Part shown: positions 43,332-52,812 of the stretch, one piece after another
How the letters are laid out: every line of letters starts with the position of its first letter
Position numbering within the stretch: position 1 is the stretch's first letter
Assembly (NCBI GenBank): GCA_020073245.1
Contig: JAIQFQ010000003.1
Coordinates: 225,684 to 289,683, forward strand
Origin: Terriglobia bacterium
GTDB taxonomy: Bacteria > Acidobacteriota > Thermoanaerobaculia > Thermoanaerobaculales > Thermoanaerobaculaceae
DNA length: 64,000 nucleotides
Direction: 5' to 3'
Position numbers and translations under genes: made by a program
The notes under the pieces: generated by a model
What the model saw: the letters and a program-made list of their open reading frames with translations, nothing else
Database searches by the model: none
Told to the model about the DNA's origin: nothing

Positions 43332-44997
43332 GGCGACCGCCCTGACCCGATTGGATCGCACGGTACAGGCCGCTGTCGGCCGGGGTCGCGGCCTTGGGTG
43401 ATTCAAGCGTCGACACCACCTCGATCAGTGCCTCGACCACGATGGGGTCGAACTGCCGACCCGCCTCGGCGCGGAGCTCACTGATCGCATCGCCCTGGGG
43501 GCGGCCGTTGGAGTAAGGGCGGTTCATCGTCATGGCGTCGAACGCGTCGACGGCAAGGATGATCCTCGACTCCAGAGGGATCTCCTCGCCGCGAAGGCCC
43601 CGCGGGTAACCTGAGCCGTCGAAGTGCTCGTGGGCGCACCTGATGATCTCGGCGGCGCGTTCGAGTTTCCCCATGCGCTCAACGATGAGAGAACCGACCT
43701 CAGGATGGGTGAGGATCTGCTGACGCTCAGCCGAATCAAGTGGTCCTGTCTTGTTGAGGATCTCGTTGCCGATCGCGATCTTCCCGACGTCGTGGAGGAT
43801 CGCCGCGACCGACAGGAGAAACCGTTGGTGGCTCGAGAAGCGTACCCACCCCCGTTGCTCCAGCAGCTCAGCGGTGGCAACCACCAGCCGCTCGACGCGT
43901 TCGACGTGCTCCCTGGTGTAGTGAGACTTGGCTTCCACCACCTCGGCAAGCGTCGATATCGCCGCCAGGTAGGTGTTGCGGATCTCGTCCGCCATCCGGT
44001 TGAACTCTCGCGTCAGTGCACCCAGTTCGTCGTGGCGTCCTTCCTGGAGGCGAACCATGAGATGGCCGCGTGCCATCGCAGACGTGCCATCCAGGAGGGC
44101 CGAGAGCGGCGCGATCAACCTGGATGCGAGGCTGCTGCCGAGCGTGAACGCCAGGAGCGTGCCGGCGGCGAGGACCAGGAACCACGCTTGCAATCCGCCG
44201 AGAAGGCTTTGTCCGCTTCGCACCGCCGATGTCATCAGCGCAACGCTGAGAACGGTGCCGTCATCAAGCTGCACGGTCGGCCGTCGCGCGACCAGCGGCT
44301 GGAAGAGGGAAGAGAAGACCCCTCGCGGCAGGTAGACCGCGAGATCGGCAAGGGTCGTCTTTGCGGAACTCGGCGTCTCCGGCCACGCGGCGAGCGTCTG
44401 CTTTTCCGTCTCGATAGCTCCGACGGTCTGGGGCGGAAGAACTCCCGCGAGGAGCGTGCTGTCGAGAGGCTCGGTCACGACGAGCCAACGGTGCTCGTCC
44501 GGTGAGGTCGCCGAAAGGGGAGTGCATAGCTTCAGGGACGCCTGCCCGCTGGCTCCTCGCTGAACCCAGGATGCCTGGCTGCCGGCGGCGATCTTGGCAG
44601 CGATGCTGGGGTTGGGCGGGAACCACGGTGTCTCGAGGGCGCGCCCCATTCCTCGTTCCCAACGGAACGCCTCGGTTTCCTTGCTCAGACCGTTGAAGAC
44701 CTCGACCCGCTCGACGCTATAGATCGCCAGGAGGTCGTGGAGGCGGGCCAATTGCTCGAGGTTTGTGCCCAGCCGCGTGCTCGAGGCAAAGGCGGCGAGA
44801 GCATCGCGGTCATTCTCGAGCTGGCCGATCTTCTGCAGCAGCAGATGGGTTGCGGTGGCGAGGCTCGACTCGAGGCCCTGCTGTTCGAGCGCCCTCGTGC
44901 TGCGAAGGAGCAGGAAGAAGTGAACCGCACCAATGAGAAGGGCTGCGGTGAGGATCGAAACCAGGTGCGACACCACAAACTGCCATCGGAGGTTCAT
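43291..44997 (-). CDS. membrane HAMP/HD-GYP domain protein (c-di-GMP phosphodiesterase-like)
   Basis: Start set at ATG 44997, overlapping the upstream solute-binding gene by four bases. The 568-residue protein has an N-terminal helix, a periplasmic domain of about 200 residues, a second helix, a HAMP region (SRLIAPLSALLDGTSAMARG) and a C-terminal HD-GYP domain with LHDVGKIAIG, HPEVGSLI and FDGSGYPRGL. HD-GYP proteins hydrolyse c-di-GMP. The canonical HHExxDG is here AHEHFDG: the first His, a metal ligand in characterised enzymes, is Ala, so activity may be altered. The periplasmic domain probably senses the partner lipoprotein. Confidence 0.88.
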   Translation of the reverse strand: MNLRWQFVVSHLVSILTAALLIGAVHFFLLLRSTRALEQQGLESSLATATHLLLQKIGQLENDRDALAAFASSTRLGTNLEQLARLHDLLAIYSVERVEVFNGLSKETEAFRWERGMGRALETPWFPPNPSIAAKIAAGSQASWVQRGASGQASLKLCTPLSATSPDEHRWLVVTEPLDSTLLAGVLPPQTVGAIETEKQTLAAWPETPSSAKTTLADLAVYLPRGVFSSLFQPLVARRPTVQLDDGTVLSVALMTSAVRSGQSLLGGLQAWFLVLAAGTLLAFTLGSSLASRLIAPLSALLDGTSAMARGHLMVRLQEGRHDELGALTREFNRMADEIRNTYLAAISTLAEVVEAKSHYTREHVERVERLVVATAELLEQRGWVRFSSHQRFLLSVAAILHDVGKIAIGNEILNKTGPLDSAERQQILTHPEVGSLIVERMGKLERAAEIIRCAHEHFDGSGYPRGLRGEEIPLESRIILAVDAFDAMTMNRPYSNGRPQGDAISELRAEAGRQFDPIVVEALIEVVSTLESPKAATPADSGLYRAIQSGQGGRLSSDGLRPRDDQG

Positions 44998-46292
44998 TGG
45001 CGGCCCCCGGTCAGCAGGCCGCTCTCGCGAGCGACCGTCGGGGGACGGTCCTGGCTGGCAAGGCTCTTGAGTTGCTGCTGGGCTCGTTGCAGCTCCTCGC
45101 TCCAATGTGGGGTTCCGGGGACGAATTGGCCCTGTTCAAGGGCACGGAGGAAGCCGAAACTGCCACCGGTGATAAGGCCCTGTTTGGATTCGTACGAGCG
45201 CAGGAGCACGGGGAGGCGGCGCGTGGCTCGATTGATCGTCTCGTTGGTCTCCTCGCGCAATAGCTGGGAGCCCACCTCAAGCGCGAGGTCTCCCCAGCGC
45301 GACTCCCGGGAAATGACGACGCATTGGTATCCCACCAAAGCGCGCGCGGGCGCGGGTGCGCCCGCAAAGCCAGGGATCGGCATCACCGCAAAGGGCCTCC
45401 CGGCCTTCTCGAGCGCTTGGAGAAGCCAGGGACCGGCCACAAAGCTGGCGAGCTTTCCTTCCGCATAGAGCTGTACCTGGAGGGATTCGAGGTCGCCCCC
45501 TCGAAAAGCCTGCCACCCGCCGGTGGTACCCCACGCGGGTCGCAGACGCTCGAGGGTGGCGATCACGCTGTTGGAGCGCCAGACGAGGTTGCCGTCCGCG
45601 TCGATCAACGTCCCCTGCAGCGAGCCTACGAGCGGGGCCAGCGCACTTGGCTTGGAGATGTCGAGGGCGAAAGGCAAAACGCCCTGCGGAAAGCGAGCGG
45701 AGAGGATCTCGTCGATGGTTCGGGGGGGGTAGGGAAAGATCGCGGGATCGTATACGAGAGCGAGCACCTCGGCGCTGAGCGGGTACCCGAACACCCTCTC
45801 TCCGTCGCTTACCGCCAACAACGCCTGCGCCACAAGTTTCTGTCTCAAGAATTGCGTCCGCTCAGACGGCAGCTCGGCGATGATCTCCCGTTGCGAGAGC
45901 TGTCCCAGCCAATCATGAGGAACGATCGCCAGGTCGAGCGGCTCCCTCTCGGCAAACGGCTGGGGTCGTGAGAGGTAGTCACTGAGCGCAGCCACACCGA
46001 ATGTGCGCACCTCGATGTTCATGGGCCCCAGGTCGCGCGAGATTCGGATCAGCTCGCGTTGGAGCACCTGGGCCGCCTGACCGGTCCAAAAGGTTCCCAC
46101 TTCGAGGCTGGCCCTCGGCTCGCCGGTCCCTCTGCACGCTAGAAATGGCAGGGCCAAACCCAGGATTAGAAGCGACACGAAGCCGGTCCGGCCGCGTTTC
46201 CCCGCTCGCCGCCGAGACCTGATGGGTGGACCGCAGCCGCCCGTGGCTGCTCCAGCGCCGCGCGAGACGTTTCTTGGGCTCAGCCGAGCCAT
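44994..46292 (-). CDS. extracellular solute-binding lipoprotein coupled to the HD-GYP gene
   Basis: This 432-residue protein has a long basic N-terminal stretch, a hydrophobic segment with a lipobox (ALPFLAC) and a type-B periplasmic binding fold (VGTFWTGQAAQVLQREL, FGYPLSAEVLALVYDP, LASFVAGPWLLQALEKAG) as in MalE-type ABC binding proteins. No ABC permease or ATPase gene is near. Instead its stop overlaps the HD-GYP membrane protein by four bases, so it likely acts as a ligand-loaded sensor subunit. The ATG is six bases behind a TAGACT box. Confidence 0.82.
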   Translation of the reverse strand: MARLSPRNVSRGAGAATGGCGPPIRSRRRAGKRGRTGFVSLLILGLALPFLACRGTGEPRASLEVGTFWTGQAAQVLQRELIRISRDLGPMNIEVRTFGVAALSDYLSRPQPFAEREPLDLAIVPHDWLGQLSQREIIAELPSERTQFLRQKLVAQALLAVSDGERVFGYPLSAEVLALVYDPAIFPYPPRTIDEILSARFPQGVLPFALDISKPSALAPLVGSLQGTLIDADGNLVWRSNSVIATLERLRPAWGTTGGWQAFRGGDLESLQVQLYAEGKLASFVAGPWLLQALEKAGRPFAVMPIPGFAGAPAPARALVGYQCVVISRESRWGDLALEVGSQLLREETNETINRATRRLPVLLRSYESKQGLITGGSFGFLRALEQGQFVPGTPHWSEELQRAQQQLKSLASQDRPPTVARESGLLTGGRQ

Positions 46293-46298
46293 GGCGTA

Positions 46299-46326
46299 AG
46301 TCTAGCAAAGCCGCTTGCGCTACCAT
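46299..46326. promoter_or_regulatory. face-to-face divergent -10 boxes
   Basis: TAGACT on the minus strand (46304-46299), preceded by TGC, lies six bases before the solute-binding ATG. TACCAT on the plus strand (46321-46326) lies six bases before GTG 46333. Both genes would be leaderless and their polymerase sites nearly abut. Confidence 0.45.
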
Positions 46327-46332
46327 TCGGGC

Positions 46333-47073
46333 GTGGAGCAGAGGCACGCCCCGGAAGTTGCTGCGCTGATCGAGGTTCTTGATTCTGGCGGTGAGCCTGA
46401 ATCGGGTGCGCTCTTTCTCGTACTCCGCCGTTCGAGTTGTCCCGGCGAGTTGGTGGAAAGGTTGGCCCGCTGCAGGTGGACTTTGGGTCGCCCGGAGGTC
46501 CTCAAGCTGCTGGTCAGACACCCTCGCTGTCCCCGGCATTTTGCATTGGAGTCCCTGCCCCGTCTCGGATGGCACGACCTGGTCGATGTGGCCCGCGACC
46601 CGAGGACCGCCCCGGCCGTGCGGACGCAGTGCGAGCGGAAGCTGATCGAACGGCTTCCAAGCCTGACGCTCGGGGAACGGACCGCTCTGGCCCGGGTGGC
46701 GCCGAGGAGGGTCATCGGTGCGCTGCTTGCGAGCGGGGACCCGCAGTGCGTCGAAGCTCTCCTCAACAACCCCCAGTTCACTGAGTCCGAGGCGCTTCGT
46801 CTCGTGAGTTCGAACCGGAACGCCGCGTGCCTCCTGGTCCTTCTTCGCCATCCGGGGTGGGGCAGACGCCCCGAGATCATTCGCGCCGCTGTCCGCTCCC
46901 GTGCGGTACCTGTCGGTGTCGCTATCGGTCTGCTTCCGGCGCTCCCTCTGACTGAGCTCACGGGCCTGGCAGCGGCAGTCGACGTCGCCCCGGCCTTGCG
47001 GGCGGCCGCGGAATGTCTGGCGGGCCACCGGCGGGGAAGAGGGGGACCGCCTGCCAGCACTGCCCCCTCTTGA
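46333..47073 (+). CDS. helical-repeat protein, paralogue of the gene at 47888
   Basis: GTG 46333 sits six bases behind a -10 box and gives a 246-residue all-helical protein. No named family was recognised. The C-terminal 100 residues (LLNNPQFTESEALRLV, then LLRHPGWGRRPEIIRAAV) align in spacing and motifs with the end of the protein encoded at 47888. Repeated L-L-x-x-P helices resemble HEAT/DUF2336-type arrays. It heads an operon that continues with a RodZ-like protein, its paralogue, a J-domain/TPR protein and a PP2C phosphatase. Confidence 0.65.
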   Translation: MEQRHAPEVAALIEVLDSGGEPESGALFLVLRRSSCPGELVERLARCRWTLGRPEVLKLLVRHPRCPRHFALESLPRLGWHDLVDVARDPRTAPAVRTQCERKLIERLPSLTLGERTALARVAPRRVIGALLASGDPQCVEALLNNPQFTESEALRLVSSNRNAACLLVLLRHPGWGRRPEIIRAAVRSRAVPVGVAIGLLPALPLTELTGLAAAVDVAPALRAAAECLAGHRRGRGGPPASTAPS

Positions 47074-47105
47074 ACTCCGCAGCGCAAGCCTTAAACTGCC
47101 TGCGA

Positions 47106-47888
47106 ATGGTCTCTCTTACCAAGATCAATGCGCGCGACTTCGGTGAGGCGCTGAGGTCTGCTCGAGAAAAGGCGGGCGTGACCCTCGAAGCCATCTCGGG
47201 GCGCACCAAGATCTCCGTAGCGCTGCTGGTCGCACTGGAGAGCGGCGACTTCGGTCGGCTACCGAACCAGGTATTTGCAAAGATGTTCCTGCGCCAGTAC
47301 CTCGACCTCATCCAAGCAGCGCCGGACAACTGGTTGCATGCCTTCGATGTTGCGTGGCGGAAATTCGCGGAATCGAGTCAATCCTTCGTGGTGGGGCCAG
47401 TGGTGCCGGTCAGAAGGCGCCGGGCTGGACCGTGGATCGTGAGCCTGGGGCTCGTCGCGGCTGCAGTCGCCGGTGTGTTCCTGGTGCAGAGGCGACAGCA
47501 CGTCTCCGGGGGGCCAGCGCTCGTTCGCGCGCCTGAAACGCGCACGCCTTCCGGATCGACGGCGGGCCGCTCGGCGACCCCTGCTGCACCCACCCCTGCT
47601 GCGGCCGCCGAACCCACGCCTCAGCCGGGCGCTCTGCTCATCCGGACCGGCGACACGTCGTGCTGGGTGGAGGTACACGTCTCCGGTGAGAGGCCGTCGT
47701 CCAGGTTGCTGGCGAGCTCAGCAACCTGGGAGGTACCTGCCGGCGGCAAAGAGGTCGACCTGGTGCTGGGGGATGCCGGAGCCGTGTCTATCGAGTACCT
47801 CGGCGAGATACGCAGCCCCGTCGGACGTCCAGGCGAGGTCGCGCACATCCATTTGCAGGCCAGTCCGACACCCTCGGTCCGACCGTGA
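47106..47888 (+). CDS. RodZ-like HTH membrane protein
   Basis: ATG 47106 gives a 260-residue protein. It has an N-terminal xenobiotic-response-type HTH (residues 5-75: FGEALRSAREKAGVTLEAIS, then ISVALLVALESGDFGRLP), a transmembrane helix (about 108-127), a Pro/Ala/Thr-rich linker, and a C-terminal beta domain resembling DUF4115 (CWVEVHVSGERPSSRLL). This is the RodZ layout, a cell-shape factor that links MreB to the membrane. RodZ-like proteins of several phyla also occur without MreB neighbours, as here. The next gene starts inside its stop codon (TGATG). Confidence 0.8.
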   Translation: MVSLTKINARDFGEALRSAREKAGVTLEAISGRTKISVALLVALESGDFGRLPNQVFAKMFLRQYLDLIQAAPDNWLHAFDVAWRKFAESSQSFVVGPVVPVRRRRAGPWIVSLGLVAAAVAGVFLVQRRQHVSGGPALVRAPETRTPSGSTAGRSATPAAPTPAAAAEPTPQPGALLIRTGDTSCWVEVHVSGERPSSRLLASSATWEVPAGGKEVDLVLGDAGAVSIEYLGEIRSPVGRPGEVAHIHLQASPTPSVRP

Positions 47889-48970
47889 TGGAAGCCTCCA
47901 GCGGTATCTCGAACGTTGCCGAGCTCCTGGCCCGGATCCGTCAGGGCATGGCGCCGCGGGCCTTGCGGCTGTTCGCAGCTCAGGGTCTGCTTCCGGTAAG
48001 CCGCGAGGATCTCATTCGGGTGGTCCTCATCCTGGCTGCCGACGGCGAGCCCGAGATCTCGGAGACGGCACAGGCCACTCTCGCATCGTTCGAACCCGAA
48101 CACCTTCTGGCGGTGATCAAGGTCCCAGAGGTCGACCCCCTCGAGATCGACCTGCTCGCGCGCTGCCGTCAGGACGAGGAACTCTGGGTCGCGGTCATCC
48201 AGCACCCACGCACCGCGAACGAAACCCTACGCTGGGTCGCACACCTCGCGCCGCCGAGGATCCAGGACGTCATCATTTCGAACCAGGTCCGTGTTCTGGG
48301 TTGCCTGGAGCTACTGGAGGATCTCAGAGCAAATCCCCAGGTGAGTCAGGATGTCCTGCGCCGGGTCCGGGAGTTCGAAGAGGAGTTCCTCGAGAAGGCG
48401 ATCGTGTGGGCAGCTGCAGGGGATGGAACGGCTGCCGAGTTTCCTGAAGCCCCTTCTATCGAGCAGGTCCTCGCGGAGCTCAGGGCGATCGGGATGCGCC
48501 TCCCCGGGGGCGACGTCGAACCGCAGAGGGCCACGGAGCCGGAGCCTGACGCGCCGGAGGAACTCCGCGACGCGTACTCCCGTCTTGCGTTCATGACGAC
48601 CGCCCAGCGCGTCATGCAAGCCCTCCGCGGAACCAGGGAGGAACGCCTGATCCTCGTAAGGGACCGCAGCCCGCTGGTGGTTCGCGCGGTAATGCTGAGC
48701 CCGAAACTGAACGAAACCGAGGTAGAGCGCATCGCAGGGATGCGCAGTACCAACGAGGAGGCGCTTAGGATGATCGGTCGCCGGCCCCGATGGCTGCGGC
48801 GCTACCCCGTGCTGCGCAGCCTTGCCTTCAATCCGAAGACCCCGACCGGCCTTGCGATACAATTGGTCCGACGACTGTCGCAGCGGGACCTTGTCATTCT
48901 CGGCCGTGACCGCGGCATTCCTGAGGCGGTGCGGCGGGTGGCACGAGACACACTGGAGCACCGACGTTGA
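47888..48970 (+). CDS. helical-repeat protein, paralogue of the gene at 46333
   Basis: ATG 47888 overlaps the RodZ-like stop. The 360-residue protein is helical throughout. Residues about 15-185 contain repeated short helices with Pro/Asn turns (LLARIRQGMAP, VLGCLELLEDLRANPQVSQD), a linker of acidic and Pro residues covers about 185-235, and the C-terminal 100 residues (VMLSPKLNETEVERIA, IGRRPRWLRRYPVLRSLAF) match the end of the 46333 product. No named family was recognised. The two copies flank the RodZ-like gene and probably act on the same partner. Confidence 0.65.
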   Translation: MEASSGISNVAELLARIRQGMAPRALRLFAAQGLLPVSREDLIRVVLILAADGEPEISETAQATLASFEPEHLLAVIKVPEVDPLEIDLLARCRQDEELWVAVIQHPRTANETLRWVAHLAPPRIQDVIISNQVRVLGCLELLEDLRANPQVSQDVLRRVREFEEEFLEKAIVWAAAGDGTAAEFPEAPSIEQVLAELRAIGMRLPGGDVEPQRATEPEPDAPEELRDAYSRLAFMTTAQRVMQALRGTREERLILVRDRSPLVVRAVMLSPKLNETEVERIAGMRSTNEEALRMIGRRPRWLRRYPVLRSLAFNPKTPTGLAIQLVRRLSQRDLVILGRDRGIPEAVRRVARDTLEHRR

Positions 48971-49011
48971 CGTGCCATTGGGGTGGAGTCTGGAGCACGG
49001 AGGATTAGGAC

Positions 49012-49647
49012 ATGTCGGATCGGCGGACATTTTACGAGGTGCTTGAGGTGGAGTTCCTGGCCTCGGACGACCAGATCCGAGCCGCCTTTCGACGTCTGGC
49101 ACGAGAGCGTCATCCGGACCGATTCCAGGGACCTGCCCGCGCGGCTGCCGAAAAGGAGTTCCAAGCCATCACCGAGGCGTACAACGTTCTCTCCGACGCC
49201 ACGCAAAGAAGCCGTTACGACCAGGCCCTCTCGTCCACCAGGGCGTCTCAGCAACGCGCGAATCCGCGCGAGGTGGCACGCGCGTTGCTCGCCAAGGCGG
49301 TCGGGCTGGCGAACGCCGGGCAGAGCGTGGACGCGAAGGAGTACTTCGCCCAGGCGGTGGCTCACGACCCGGACAGTGCGAAGGCACACCACCTCTTCGG
49401 CGTATTCCTCTCCAAGCAGACAGGCGGCCTTGAGGAGGCCCTGCGTCACCTCGACCAGGCGGTCAAGCTGGAACCGAACGATGTTCGTGTCCTCATGGAT
49501 GCTTCGAAGCTCTTCGCCCGCGCAAAGATGGTCGCTCGTGCGGCGCGGTTCGCGCAGCAGGCAGCACAGCTCTCGCCGGGCGATCCCGATATCGAGTCCT
49601 GGCTCGAGCAGTTGCGCAAGGCAGTTGGAGGTGGAGGCAATGTGTAG
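49012..49647 (+). CDS. J-domain protein with C-terminal TPRs
   Basis: This 211-residue protein starts with a J domain (residues 5-70) that keeps the HPD triad (His34-Pro35-Asp36 in RERHPDRF) and the helix ITEAYNVLSDATQRSRYD. This is followed by about three TPR motifs (AKAVGLANAGQSVDAKEYF, DAVKLEPNDVRVLMD-like). It should stimulate DnaK on a client chosen by the TPRs. GGAGGATTAGGAC precedes the ATG. It lies between the paralogous helical proteins and a PP2C phosphatase gene in one operon. Confidence 0.85.
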   Translation: MSDRRTFYEVLEVEFLASDDQIRAAFRRLARERHPDRFQGPARAAAEKEFQAITEAYNVLSDATQRSRYDQALSSTRASQQRANPREVARALLAKAVGLANAGQSVDAKEYFAQAVAHDPDSAKAHHLFGVFLSKQTGGLEEALRHLDQAVKLEPNDVRVLMDASKLFARAKMVARAARFAQQAAQLSPGDPDIESWLEQLRKAVGGGGNV

Positions 49648-49677
49648 GATGATGGCTGGCAAGGAGCACAGCGCGCC

Positions 49678-50445
49678 GTGATCTTCAAGTCACGCGGATT
49701 GACAGACAGGGGTTTGCGTCGGCGCCACAACGAGGACCAGTTCCTCGTCAGGGAAGACCTGACCCTCTACGTCGTCGCTGACGGCATGGGCGGGCACGCG
49801 GCCGGCGAGGTGGCCGCAGACCTGGCGGTGAAGGAAGTGGGACGTATCATCGAGGCGACCCGTGGCTTTGATGACGACACCTGGCCCGAAGAGTGGGATG
49901 CCCGCCGCTCGGTCAACGCGAACCGTCTCGTGAATGCGATCCTGTCAGCTCACAGGCGCGTGACTGGCGCGGTCGAGGCCGACAACGGCCTGAGAGGGAT
50001 GGGGGCGACGATCGTCGCGGCGCTTCTGGACGGGGCCCGTGAGCAGCTCACGGTCGCACATGTGGGCGACAGCCGAGCCTACCTCTTCCGCAACGGTTCC
50101 ATGCAGTTGATTACCTCTGACCACTCGTGGGTCCATGAGCAGGTCATTGCGGGTCTCCTATCCGAGGAGGCGGCGCGGAACCACCCCCTCAAGAACGTGG
50201 TGACCCGCGCCCTCGGAGGCGCTCAGGAGCCTCTGGTGGATGCAAACGACCAAGGGATTCAGAGCGAGGACCTGCTCTTGCTCTGTTCGGACGGGCTGAA
50301 CACGATGCTCTCGGACGAGGACATCTCCGCGATCCTGACGCGGGGCGGTGATCTGACGCGGCTCGCATACCAGCTGGTCGCCGAGGCGAACCGACGGGGC
50401 GGCGTCGACAACATCACCGTGATTCTCGTTCGCGCGATGCCCTAG
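49678..50445 (+). CDS. PP2C-family protein serine/threonine phosphatase
   Basis: This 255-residue PP2C from GTG 49678 has all metal-binding motifs: RRRHNEDQFLV, VADGMGGHAAGEVA, VGDSRAYLFRNG, LLCSDGLNTMLSD and GGVDNITVIL. It is the stand-alone PrpC/Stp type that reverses Hanks-kinase phosphorylation. No Hanks kinase gene is in the window. It ends an operon that starts at 46333, so its substrates may include those neighbours. The GTG has GGCAAGGAG upstream. Confidence 0.92.
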   Translation: MIFKSRGLTDRGLRRRHNEDQFLVREDLTLYVVADGMGGHAAGEVAADLAVKEVGRIIEATRGFDDDTWPEEWDARRSVNANRLVNAILSAHRRVTGAVEADNGLRGMGATIVAALLDGAREQLTVAHVGDSRAYLFRNGSMQLITSDHSWVHEQVIAGLLSEEAARNHPLKNVVTRALGGAQEPLVDANDQGIQSEDLLLLCSDGLNTMLSDEDISAILTRGGDLTRLAYQLVAEANRRGGVDNITVILVRAMP

Positions 50446-50733
50446 GGGCCTCCTCGAGAAGGCCTCGAGCTGCGAGCGCGGACGGCGGCCGTCGGGCCCG
50501 GCCAGCCGTAAGAAAATTGCTTCTACAATGCGTTCACCTTGCCCGACCGGTTCATGGCCCGCTTCCGATTCATCCGGTGCCTGTGGAAGCCTTCCTTCTG
50601 CCGGGCTCTCCGATGGGTTCGGGGTCCGGAGTACTCAGGAGAGGGAGCGCCCGGGAGCCCGACTCCGCCCCGTCTGCCCGGCCCTGCCGGGGATCGGACC
50701 TCTGCCCACTTCGCGCTGCACGTGCGGTCCGGA
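50446..50733 (+). other. gene-free stretch with a candidate promoter
   Basis: Between the phosphatase gene and a convergent small membrane protein gene there is no convincing protein. A TACAAT box at 50524-50529, nine bases before a TTG, could drive a short transcript into this region. The frames that follow are Arg/Pro-rich and run antisense through the membrane protein gene, so I regard them as shadows. A non-coding RNA is possible but not shown. Confidence 0.4.
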
Positions 50734-50982
50734 TCACGCCGCCATGAGGCGCAGCATGCCCCACACCACTGCTCCCACGACCAAGAGAGGGAAGAGCAGG
50801 ATCATGGCGAAGGGCAGCCCCACCATCAAGAGGAGGACACCGACGGCTGCCGCGGCCAGGAGCTTCACGAGGCCGAAGGCAAGTCGCAGCGGGAGCAAGG
50901 CCAGCTTCACCAGGATCGCGAACAACCCGAGAACGACGACCACGACGAGCGCCGCCACCAAGAATGCGAGGAGGGTAAGCAT
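50734..50982 (-). CDS. small hydrophobic membrane protein
   Basis: ATG 50982 is preceded by GGGAGGAACAAG and gives an 82-residue protein with about three transmembrane helices joined by short charged turns (LVKLALLPLRLAFGLVKLL). No family was recognised; the frame extends 10 residues upstream without a ribosome site. It is a single gene facing away from mtgA, with its own ribosome site but no obvious promoter. Confidence 0.6.
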   Translation of the reverse strand: MLTLLAFLVAALVVVVVLGLFAILVKLALLPLRLAFGLVKLLAAAAVGVLLLMVGLPFAMILLFPLLVVGAVVWGMLRLMAA

Positions 50983-51040
50983 CTTGTTCCTCCCTTGCCC
51001 ACGAGTACGCATTTCAGGGCCGTCAGGTTCCGGTTCCCGC

Positions 51041-51046
51041 TAGAAT
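51041..51046 (+). promoter_or_regulatory. -10 box of mtgA
   Basis: TAGAAT, seven bases before ATG 51054. It shows that the earlier in-frame ATG at 51045 lies inside the promoter and is not the start. Confidence 0.5.
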
Positions 51047-51053
51047 GGAGAGC

Positions 51054-51803
51054 ATGGCGCAGACGCGAGCCCTGCGGCTCCTAGCCTGGGGACTCGCCGC
51101 AGCGATGCTCGTCGCCGCGACGGTCGCGGTTTGGTGGTTCACTCCCGGCGAGGACTTCGAGACTTGGCGCCACGGGCCCCCCGTACACCTTTGGGCCGCC
51201 TTGCAACGACAGGAGAGCCGGTGGCGAGAGGAAGGGACCCGGCGACGGGTGGAAAATCGCTACGCTCCCTTGTCTGCAATCTCTGTCGATCTCCAACTCG
51301 CGGTGCTGGTGAGCGAGGATATTGACTTCTTCGGGCATGGCCCCATCGACCTCGATGCCATGTGGGAGGCGCTTCAGGAGGGGAGCAAACCCGGCGGCCG
51401 CATCCGAGGGGCGTCTACAATCTCACAGCAACTCGCCAAGGTGCTCTTCCTTTCTGGCGAACGCACGCTCTTGCGCAAGCTGCGGGAGGCGCGTCTGGCC
51501 TGGTGGCTCGAGCGCCGTCTCGGCAAGCGACGCATCCTCGAGCTCTACCTCAATGTCGTTGAGTTCGGGCCCGGAGTTTGCGGGGCGGAGGCGGCGTCTC
51601 AGCACTACTACGGCATCGCGGCGAGTGCTGTGGATTCCCAACAAGCGGCCGCCCTTGTCGCAGCGATTCCCTCACCCGGGCGCGACAACCCCTCGACGAC
51701 CTCGCGGCGCTGGCAGATTAGGCGCACGACGATCCTGCGCCGGATGGAGCATGCAGATTGGCTTCGCACCCGTTTGGAGTCGCCGCCGAAAGACCGCGAC
51801 TGA
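51054..51803 (+). CDS. mtgA: monofunctional peptidoglycan glycosyltransferase
   Basis: This 249-residue GT51 enzyme has one N-terminal membrane helix (about residues 7-25). The catalytic Glu region is AVLVSEDIDFFGHGPID, followed by GASTISQQLAKVLFLS and the second glycan-site motif RRILELYLNVVEFGPGVCGAE; YYGIAASAVDSQQAAAL comes later. It polymerises lipid II glycan without a transpeptidase domain, as MtgA does. The start is fixed by the leaderless promoter. accA follows with its own promoter. Confidence 0.92.
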   Translation: MAQTRALRLLAWGLAAAMLVAATVAVWWFTPGEDFETWRHGPPVHLWAALQRQESRWREEGTRRRVENRYAPLSAISVDLQLAVLVSEDIDFFGHGPIDLDAMWEALQEGSKPGGRIRGASTISQQLAKVLFLSGERTLLRKLREARLAWWLERRLGKRRILELYLNVVEFGPGVCGAEAASQHYYGIAASAVDSQQAAALVAAIPSPGRDNPSTTSRRWQIRRTTILRRMEHADWLRTRLESPPKDRD

Positions 51804-51844
51804 ACGGAGCTCGCGGAACGCTTGCCATTCCCGGTCAACCTTAC

Positions 51845-51850
51845 TAGAGT
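51845..51850 (+). promoter_or_regulatory. -10 box of accA
   Basis: TAGAGT, eight bases before the ATG of accA, which would make the accA-lpt transcript nearly leaderless. Confidence 0.4.
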
Positions 51851-51858
51851 CGTGCTGC

Positions 51859-52808
<950 letters not shown>

Positions 52809-52812
<4 letters not shown>

